DNA from: Nitrospinota bacterium
GTDB lineage: Bacteria > Nitrospinota > Nitrospinia > SZUA-224
Direction: 5' to 3'
Assembly: GCA_016212345.1 (NCBI GenBank)
Contig: JACRGM010000171.1
Coordinates: 1 to 5,474 of the forward strand
DNA: 5,474 bases
The notes below the pieces were generated by a model. It did not search any database, was not told the DNA's origin, and saw nothing but the letters and a program-made list of their open reading frames with translations. Within the stretch, counting starts at the first letter, position 1. Each line of letters begins with the position of its first letter. A program made the translations under genes and the position numbers. Of the stretch, positions 1 to 4,136 are shown piece after piece.

Positions 1-2
1 AT

Positions 3-122
3 AGTGATGCACCTAAGGATATAGAGGTCCCTGTGTGTTGGAGAAGTACCTCGAATAATGATGTCTCTACAATACTGGCTAGACCTATTGATGAGACCAG
101 ATTAAAGGAAATGAGGATTTGA
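3..122 (+). CDS. C-terminal 39 codons of an unidentified gene (5' partial)
   Basis: Only one plus-strand frame is open from the left edge; the other two hit stops within the first 25 bases. It runs to a TGA at 120-122. The tail reads SDAPKDIEVPVC, then WRSTSNNDVS, and ends in KEMRI. I do not recognise the family. There is a weak resemblance to the DIP-W-C-R-x-TGN stretch near the end of TusA-like sulfur carriers, and a sulfur-transfer role would fit the position ahead of nifS, but the extra 20 residues after that stretch do not fit TusA. Its stop overlaps a possible TTG start of nifS (bases 119-122, TTGA) and the alternative ATG is only 11 bases downstream, so it is probably cotranscribed with nifS. 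The reading frame is likely real; the product is unknown. Confidence 0.55.
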   Translation, partial: SDAPKDIEVPVCWRSTSNNDVSTILARPIDETRLKEMRI

Positions 123-133
123 GAAAGGGAGAT

Positions 134-1297
134 ATGAAGATAGTATATCTTGATAATAACGCAACTACACCACTTCATCCGGAAGTACTAGAGGAGATGC
201 TCCCCTTTTTAAAGGAGGATTTTGGTAATCCTTCGAGTCTGCACCAATTTGGGAGGAAGGTAAAGGTAAAGATTGATGAGGCAAGAGAAAAGGTAGCAGG
301 AATAATAGGAGCTGATCCTTCAGAGATTGTCTTTACAGGAGGTGGGAGTGAGGCTGATAACCTTGCAATTAAAGGTGTTGCATTCGCGAGTAAGGAGAAG
401 GGAAGACATATTATTACCTCCCAGATTGAGCATCATGCTGTATTAAATACCTGTAAGTATTTAGAAAGGAATGGATATAGGATAACATACATCCCTGTGG
501 ATAAATATGGTATGGTCAAGCCAGAGGATGTGGCAGAGGCAATCAGTGATGATACGATCCTTATAACCATTCATCATTCTAACAATGAGATAGGGACTAT
601 ACAGCCTATAAAGGAGATCAGCAAGATTGCCGAGGAGAGGGGTATTATCTTTCACACTGATGCTGTTCAGAGTCTTGGAAAGCTCCCCCTTAATGTAGAT
701 GATATGGGAGTAACCCTCCTCTCTGTTTCAGCCCATAAACTTAATGGTCCCAAAGGGGTTGGGGCATGTTATATCAGAAAGGGGATAAGGCGGTTACATC
801 CATTGATCAACGGTGGTAATCAGGAGATGAAGCGTAGGGCAGGGACAGAGAATGTGGCCGGCATTATAGGTTTCAGTAAGGCATGCGAAATCGCATCTGC
901 CTGCATGGAAGAGGAGAGAGAACGTCTAATAAGCCTGAGGGATAAATTACAAAATGGATTGACTGAGAAGATATCGCATGTAAGGTTAAATGGACATCCC
1001 ACAGAGAGGCTTCCTACTACACTGAATATGAGTTTTGAGTATGTTGAGGGTGAGACCCTTATGATAAATCTAGACCTTGAAGGGATTGCGGTATCTACAG
1101 GATCTGCTTGTAGTTCTGGTTCGCTTGAGCCTTCTCATGTCTTAGTGGCTATGGGGATACCATATGAGGTTATTCATGGGTCATTAAGATTCAGCCTGGG
1201 TAGGGAGAATACAGAGGAGGATATCGAGCGGGTCTTAGAGGTATTACCCCCTATTGTCGAAAAGGTAAGGAAGATGTCCCCACTGTGGGAAGAGTAA
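134..1297 (+). CDS. nifS: Cysteine desulfurase NifS (IscS/NifS class, PLP-dependent)
   Basis: This enzyme takes sulfur from L-cysteine as a protein persulfide, releasing alanine, and passes it to a cluster scaffold in the cytoplasm. The 387-residue protein has the usual family length and begins MKIVYLDNNATTP, the standard N-terminus of the family. Visible active-site residues are H100 (IEHHAVL, stacking on PLP), D176 and Q179 (HTDAVQS), the PLP lysine K202 (SAHKLNGPKG), and the persulfide cysteine C326 in STGSACSSGS, followed by EPSHVL. The SSGS loop is of the group I (NifS/IscS) type. I chose ATG 134 because it matches family N-termini and has AAAGGG four bases upstream. A TTG at 119 is also possible: it adds five residues, has AAGGA ten bases upstream, and overlaps the stop of the preceding gene. 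nifU follows after 39 bp. No IscR, HscA/HscB or ferredoxin gene is visible in the window. Function is secure; the start is moderately secure. Confidence 0.95.
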   Translation: MKIVYLDNNATTPLHPEVLEEMLPFLKEDFGNPSSLHQFGRKVKVKIDEAREKVAGIIGADPSEIVFTGGGSEADNLAIKGVAFASKEKGRHIITSQIEHHAVLNTCKYLERNGYRITYIPVDKYGMVKPEDVAEAISDDTILITIHHSNNEIGTIQPIKEISKIAEERGIIFHTDAVQSLGKLPLNVDDMGVTLLSVSAHKLNGPKGVGACYIRKGIRRLHPLINGGNQEMKRRAGTENVAGIIGFSKACEIASACMEEERERLISLRDKLQNGLTEKISHVRLNGHPTERLPTTLNMSFEYVEGETLMINLDLEGIAVSTGSACSSGSLEPSHVLVAMGIPYEVIHGSLRFSLGRENTEEDIERVLEVLPPIVEKVRKMSPLWEE

Positions 1298-1336
1298 GAT
1301 AATGAATAAAAGGATAGGGGAGGAGAGAGAGGAGAG

Positions 1337-1720
1337 ATGAGAGAAGAAGGATTATACAGCGATAAGGTGATGGATCATTTTGAAAATCCCCGTAATGTAG
1401 GGAAGATAGAAGATGCAGATGGGGTTGGAACAGTAGGGAATCCTGTTTGTGGAGATGTTATGAAACTCTATCTTAAGATAGAGGATGATACGATTATAGA
1501 TGCCAAGTTCAAGACCTTTGGATGTGGCGCTGCTATAGCCACAAGTTCTATGATTACAGAGCTTATCAAGGGTAAGAAGATAGAGGAGATAAAGGAGATA
1601 ACCAATAAGACTGTTACAGAGGCGCTAGGTGGATTGCCAAAAAATAAACTCCACTGTTCTGTCCTGGCTGAAGAGGCGGTTGAGGCAGCCTTGAAGGATT
1701 ATTATGAAAAGAGGGGATGA
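1337..1720 (+). CDS. nifU: Fe-S cluster assembly scaffold NifU, short Clostridium type (IscU-like)
   Basis: This is the scaffold on which [2Fe-2S] and [4Fe-4S] clusters are built with sulfur from NifS. The 127-residue protein covers only the NifU N-terminal/IscU domain. All cluster-site residues are present: C38 and D40 (NPVCGD), C63 (FGCGAA), and H106-C107 (LHCSVLAEEA). The early motif DHFENPRNVG is characteristic of the family. There is no central ferredoxin domain and no C-terminal Nfu domain, so this is not the long NifU of nitrogen fixers. The LPPVK motif that HscA recognises in E. coli IscU is LPKNK here (residues 100-104). The gene starts 39 bp after nifS; the gap is purine-rich (GGGGAGGAG, then AGAGGAGAG), giving several possible ribosome sites. 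It ends 26 bp from the convergent Nudix gene. Confidence 0.95.
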   Translation: MREEGLYSDKVMDHFENPRNVGKIEDADGVGTVGNPVCGDVMKLYLKIEDDTIIDAKFKTFGCGAAIATSSMITELIKGKKIEEIKEITNKTVTEALGGLPKNKLHCSVLAEEAVEAALKDYYEKRG

Positions 1721-1770
1721 TTCCCAGAGGAGGAGAAGAAGAACTATTAATATCTCTTTTCAAAATAATC
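1697..1770. repeat. Inverted repeat across the convergent ends of nifU and the Nudix gene
   Basis: The left arm, 1697-1713 (GATTATTATGAAAAGAG), pairs with the right arm, 1754-1770, at 16 of 17 positions; the single mismatch is A1704/A1763. The 40-base interval holds both stop codons and a small GGGA/TCCC hairpin. The arms arise because both proteins end alike: nifU in DYYEKRG and the Nudix protein in DYFEKRY. A transcript from either side that reads into the other gene could fold this stem, so it may help separate convergent transcripts. There is no U-run beyond either arm, so it is not a classical intrinsic terminator. The repeat itself is certain; a function is only inferred. Confidence 0.6.
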
Positions 1771-2199
1771 TGTTAGTATCTTTCGATGGTCAAAGGCAAT
1801 ATCTGGAGGGAGATTGATCTGATTAAATATCTCCACCTCTTTTGCATCATCTCCAGCATGAGGTACTCCCTCTGCATTGGCGATATATACTGTAGATATA
1901 TTGTGCTGTCGGGGGTCCCTCTCTGGATCTGAATAGGTATGAAACTGCCTAATTATCTTGATGTTAAGAGAGGTCTCTTCTTTTGCCTCCCTTACAGCAG
2001 CCTCTTCAAGCGATTCTCCATAATCTACATAACCCCCAGGGATTGCCCATCCATAAGGAGGTCTGTCTCTTCTGATCAGTACTATCCCTTTATCCTCAAT
2101 CTCTATAATGATATCCACAGTAGGTGAAGGGCTTCTGTATCTCTCGATAACCTCTCCACAATTAGGACATTTTACAATCTTTTTATCCTTATCTACCAT
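1747..2199 (-). CDS. Nudix hydrolase with an N-terminal CxxC (half zinc ribbon)
   Basis: Nudix enzymes hydrolyse nucleoside diphosphates linked to another moiety, using Mg2+ held by the Nudix box. The Nudix box is clear: G56, E62, R70-E71 and E74-E75, preceded by WAIPGGYVDYGE. The usual last glycine of the box is serine (S77, in EETSL). The N-terminus carries CPNCG (C11, C14), like the first half of the zinc ribbon of NADH-pyrophosphatase relatives, but no second cysteine pair follows. The tract PTVDIIIEIE then GIVLIRR is the usual first strands of the fold, seen in ADP-ribose-pyrophosphatase-like members. The substrate cannot be told from the sequence. At 150 residues the length is normal for a single-domain Nudix protein. 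It is transcribed alone, divergent from the respiratory operon and convergent with nifU. A GGTGA ribosome site lies nine bases before the ATG, and an extended -10 promoter lies just upstream. Confidence 0.92.
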   Translation of the reverse strand: MVDKDKKIVKCPNCGEVIERYRSPSPTVDIIIEIEDKGIVLIRRDRPPYGWAIPGGYVDYGESLEEAAVREAKEETSLNIKIIRQFHTYSDPERDPRQHNISTVYIANAEGVPHAGDDAKEVEIFNQINLPPDIAFDHRKILTDYFEKRY

Positions 2200-2229
2200 T
2201 TCTATTTATCACCGATTTTCATTCAGCTA

Positions 2230-2258
2230 ATTATACCATACCCTTACATAACGAAAAG
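2230..2258 (-). promoter_or_regulatory. Extended -10 promoter for the Nudix gene
   Basis: On the minus strand the sequence reads TGGTATAAT: a perfect TATAAT (2230-2235) with the TGn extension (2236-2238). At 17-bp spacing the -35 hexamer is only CTTTTC (2253-2258), a poor match, which is typical of extended -10 promoters. The predicted start is near 2223, giving a leader of about 24 bases before the ATG. This is read from the sequence and not measured. Confidence 0.55.
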
Positions 2259-2265
2259 GTTTAAT

Positions 2266-2293
2266 AAAAAAATAGTAAAAAAATAGTAAAAAA
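2266..2293. promoter_or_regulatory. Three helically phased A-tracts between divergent promoters (possible shared UP element)
   Basis: Runs of A at 2266-2272, 2277-2283 and 2288-2293 are centred about 11 bp apart, one helical turn, with TAGT between them. Phased A-tracts bend DNA and can bind the RNA polymerase alpha C-terminal domain. The block lies at about -40 to -67 from the predicted start of the respiratory operon and about -43 to -70 from that of the Nudix gene, so it could serve both. Alternatively it is simple low-complexity sequence in an AT-rich spacer. Confidence 0.45.
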
Positions 2294-2296
2294 TAC

Positions 2297-2326
2297 TTGA
2301 CAATATCAAATAAAGAGATTTATCCT
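2297..2326 (+). promoter_or_regulatory. Sigma70-type promoter for the Rieske/cytochrome b operon
   Basis: A perfect -35 hexamer TTGACA (2297-2302) is followed after 18 bp by TATCCT (2321-2326), a 4 of 6 match to the -10. The predicted start is near 2333, giving a leader of about 66 bases before the ATG at 2399. An inverted repeat TTGA-N5-TCAA (2297-2309) overlaps the -35. The only other hexamer-like sequences nearby (CTTATA, TATATA) are at unsuitable spacing. Confidence 0.55.
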
Positions 2327-2358
2327 TATACCCAATATTTTATATACAAAAAATGTTA

Positions 2359-2391
2359 AGTAAAGGAATCTGCGATGCCATAGTAAAGGAG
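2359..2391 (+). promoter_or_regulatory. Duplicated ribosome site with a three-codon leader ORF before the Rieske gene
   Basis: AGTAAAGGA occurs twice, at 2359-2367 and 2382-2390. The second copy, AAAGGAG at 2385-2391, is the Rieske gene's ribosome site, seven bases from its ATG. The first copy lies seven bases before ATG CCA TAG (2375-2383), a complete Met-Pro-stop cistron. Its TAG is followed at once in frame by TAA, inside the second copy. It could couple or slow initiation of the operon's first gene, or be a chance duplication. Confidence 0.35.
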
Positions 2392-2398
2392 TTTTATT

Positions 2399-2854
2399 AT
2401 GAAAGAGAAGGTAAATGATCTATTATTACCAAAATCAACGAGGAGGTCTTTTCTTAACATCCTAATAGGGTTAGGGTTTTCTGTCCTATCAGTATTAACA
2501 GTTTACCCTATTATTCGATATTTATGGCCATCAATGAACTCTGGGGGGACAAATGAATCTTGGATAACTATCTCTCTTACTGAACTCCCAAATGGAAAGA
2601 GTAAGGTGGTAGTAATAGGTGGTAAGCCTGTAATCGTAGTGCGGACAAATGAGGAGGTATTTGCCCTCTCTGCGGTCTGCACACATCTAGGATGCATAGT
2701 GAAATGGGATGCATCCCTGAATAGATTGATATGCCCATGTCATGCTGCCAGTTTTGATCTGAATGGGAATGTTTTGGGTGGTCCAGCCCCTAAACCACTT
2801 AGTGTTATCAGCACAAAGATTGTTAGAGAAAGCATATTGATAGGAAAGGCATAG
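2399..2854 (+). CDS. petC: Rieske [2Fe-2S] protein of a cytochrome b6f/bc-type complex
   Basis: This subunit takes the first electron from quinol at the outer face of the membrane and passes it to a c-type cytochrome. In its 151 residues, a twin-arginine motif (STRRSFL, 13-19) leads into one hydrophobic helix (about 21-43) that should stay as the membrane anchor; Tat export is normal for the family. Box I is CTHLGC (C94, H96 ligands; C99 disulfide) and box II is CPCH (C112, H115 ligands; C114 disulfide), followed by the GPAPKPL proline loop. Box II continues AASF where bc1/b6f proteins have GS-x-Y, so the Ser and Tyr that hydrogen-bond the cluster are Ala117 and Phe119. A low redox potential is expected. 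Its TAG stop directly abuts the next ATG. The name qcrA would serve equally well. Confidence 0.93.
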   Translation: MKEKVNDLLLPKSTRRSFLNILIGLGFSVLSVLTVYPIIRYLWPSMNSGGTNESWITISLTELPNGKSKVVVIGGKPVIVVRTNEEVFALSAVCTHLGCIVKWDASLNRLICPCHAASFDLNGNVLGGPAPKPLSVISTKIVRESILIGKA

Positions 2855-3601
2855 ATGGACATAGAGGAAAAGGGATCAAGAAAAAGGGATATTGAGAAAA
2901 GGACATTATTTCGGGAACTCTTTAATATATTTTCACTAACAGGCTTTTTATATGGTCCTCTTGATGAACGTCTCAGATTTAGAGATGCATTAGAGAAACA
3001 GTTAAAGAAGACAACCCCACATTACCGTTTCTTTATAGAACGGAATTTCCTGGCATGTTTAGGTGGTATAACCTTTATATTGTTCCTTATACAACTGCTG
3101 ACAGGAGTACTTCTGTTAATGTATTATAGACCTACTGTAGCAGAGGCATATGAGAGTATAGTAGAGATTACCAATAATATTCACTTTGGCTGGCTGATCC
3201 GGGGGATGCACCATTGGGCTGCTAATGTGATGATAATTACTGTTATTCTTCATATATTGAGGGTCTTTGCTGTAGGAGCCTATAAACCACCAAGAGATTT
3301 CAACTGGTCCACAGGGATGACCCTTTTATTACTGACATTCACATTTGGGTTTTCTGGCTACCTTCTACCATGGAGCCAAATCTCCTATTGGGCTACTACA
3401 GTTGGAACAGATAGTATAGGGGCAATACCTTTTATAGGAGAGGCCCTGAAATATTTTGTCCGGGGTGGGCCTCAGGTCTCTCAGCTTGCCCTAACAAGGT
3501 TCTTCGCCCTTCATGTGGTTATATTACCAGGGGTCACCTTCATCTTTTTGGGGTTACATTTTCTGATGATACGGAGACAGGGGATATCTGATCCATTATG
3601 A
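2855..3601 (+). CDS. petB: Cytochrome b6-like subunit (N-terminal, haem-binding half of cytochrome b)
   Basis: This is the dihaem membrane subunit that moves electrons across the membrane in the Q cycle. The 248 residues have four helices, about 66-91, 122-140, 152-172 and 214-238. Haem ligands are H119 and H133 (RGMHHW...LHILR) in the second helix and H220 and H235 in the fourth. The 14 residues between H220 and H235 are the b6f-type spacing; mitochondrial-type bc1 has 13. C68 in NFLACLGGIT aligns with Cys35 of chloroplast cytochrome b6, which binds haem c(n) covalently. YYRPTV, PWSQISYW and RRQGIS are further b6-like landmarks. A charged N-terminal extension of about 30 residues is absent from plant b6. 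The ATG follows the Rieske stop without a gap, with AGGAAAGG five bases upstream inside that gene, so translation is probably coupled. qcrB is the Firmicutes name. Confidence 0.94.
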   Translation: MDIEEKGSRKRDIEKRTLFRELFNIFSLTGFLYGPLDERLRFRDALEKQLKKTTPHYRFFIERNFLACLGGITFILFLIQLLTGVLLLMYYRPTVAEAYESIVEITNNIHFGWLIRGMHHWAANVMIITVILHILRVFAVGAYKPPRDFNWSTGMTLLLLTFTFGFSGYLLPWSQISYWATTVGTDSIGAIPFIGEALKYFVRGGPQVSQLALTRFFALHVVILPGVTFIFLGLHFLMIRRQGISDPL

Positions 3602-3645
3602 TTTAATGAGAATGGAAATTGTTCATATAGGGAGAGTCTAAATCT

Positions 3646-4062
3646 ATGAAGAAGAATGAAGATATAAAGGGGGAACCTTTCTTCCCTCATCATGTCCTGA
3701 AACAGCTTATAATAATTCTTCTTATCTTTGGCCTCCTTATTGCCTTGGCAACATATATACCTGCACCAATGGAGATCAAGGCAGATCCTTACTCAACCCC
3801 TGAGCATATAAAGCCAGAGTGGTATTTTTTGATTAGCTATCAACTTTTAAAACTTGCAGAAAAACTTGATTTTCTGGGGCCATGGGCCCCCAAAGTTATT
3901 GGTGTTCTTGGACAGGGCATTATAATAGCTATAATCTTCTTCCTTCCATTTATTGATAGAGGAAGTGAACGGTATCCGCACAAAAGACCGATAGCTATTA
4001 TATTAGGGATATTAGGGGTTATATCCTTTATAATCCTAACTATTTGGGGTCACTATTCATAA
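3646..4062 (+). CDS. petD: Subunit IV-like protein (C-terminal half of split cytochrome b)
   Basis: This subunit completes the quinol-oxidation site of the split cytochrome b. It has 138 residues with three hydrophobic helices (about 20-38, 84-102 and 114-134). The quinol-site motif PEWY is at 57-60, followed by FLISYQLLK. The stretch PFIDRGSER then PHKRP before the last helix is usual for bacterial menaquinol complexes. There are no haem ligands and, unlike Bacillus QcrC, no fused cytochrome c domain; the cytochrome is a separate gene downstream. The 44-bp gap after petB holds AGGGAG (3629-3634), eleven bases before the ATG. The separate start, different frame and own ribosome site show a normal b6f-style split, not a broken cytochrome b gene. 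Confidence 0.93.
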   Translation: MKKNEDIKGEPFFPHHVLKQLIIILLIFGLLIALATYIPAPMEIKADPYSTPEHIKPEWYFLISYQLLKLAEKLDFLGPWAPKVIGVLGQGIIIAIIFFLPFIDRGSERYPHKRPIAIILGILGVISFIILTIWGHYS

Positions 4063-4066
4063 AAAA

Positions 4067-4105
4067 GACTATAGACTATAGACTTGAGGTCTAATGTCTA
4101 TAGTC
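4067..4105. repeat. 39-bp palindromic element between the subunit IV and cytochrome c genes
   Basis: The outer arms GACTATAGAC (4067-4076) and GTCTATAGTC (4096-4105) are perfectly complementary over 10 bp. Inside, TAGAC (4079-4083) and GTCTA (4089-4093) form a second stem around TTGAG, separated from the outer stem by a 2x2 internal loop. The left arm is a tandem heptamer, GACTATA twice then GAC, so a second register (4074-4083 with 4096-4105, 12-base loop) is equally possible. Six A's at 4061-4066 make it resemble an intrinsic terminator on the minus strand, although no minus-strand gene is seen there. On the plus strand no U-run follows. It may stabilise or attenuate the operon mRNA, or be a dispersed repeat. 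Confidence 0.65.
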
Positions 4106-4136
4106 CAGTGTCTGAATTACAAAAGAAGGTTAAGGT

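Noticed and set aside
3..122. Upstream partial gene as TusA
   Set aside because: Only a short weak resemblance is visible, the remaining tail does not fit, and the N-terminal Cys-Pro motif region lies outside the window.
461..1002. Two 60-64 codon minus-strand frames inside nifS
   Set aside because: They are opposite a highly conserved enzyme and have no family features.
1302..1340. Short frame ATGAATAAAAGG... between nifS and nifU ending in ATGA overlap
   Set aside because: Twelve residues from a purine-rich spacer with no ribosome site; probably chance.
1715..1726. GGGA-TGAT-TCCC as a terminator of nifU
   Set aside because: A four-base-pair stem with no U-run is too weak to call.
1939..2127. 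62-codon plus-strand frame inside the Nudix gene
   Set aside because: The opposite strand encodes a clear Nudix box; this frame is a shadow.
2297..2309. A true FNR site at the respiratory promoter
   Set aside because: The half sites are one base too close for TTGAT-N4-ATCAA; kept only as a weak inverted-repeat finding.
2353..2418. 21-codon frame starting at ATG 2353 and running into the Rieske gene
   Set aside because: No ribosome site precedes it (A-rich only), and it overlaps a well-supported start in another frame.
2855..4062. petB and petD as one cytochrome b gene broken by a frameshift
   Set aside because: petD has its own ATG and ribosome site, and the split falls where b6/subunit IV proteins are normally separate.
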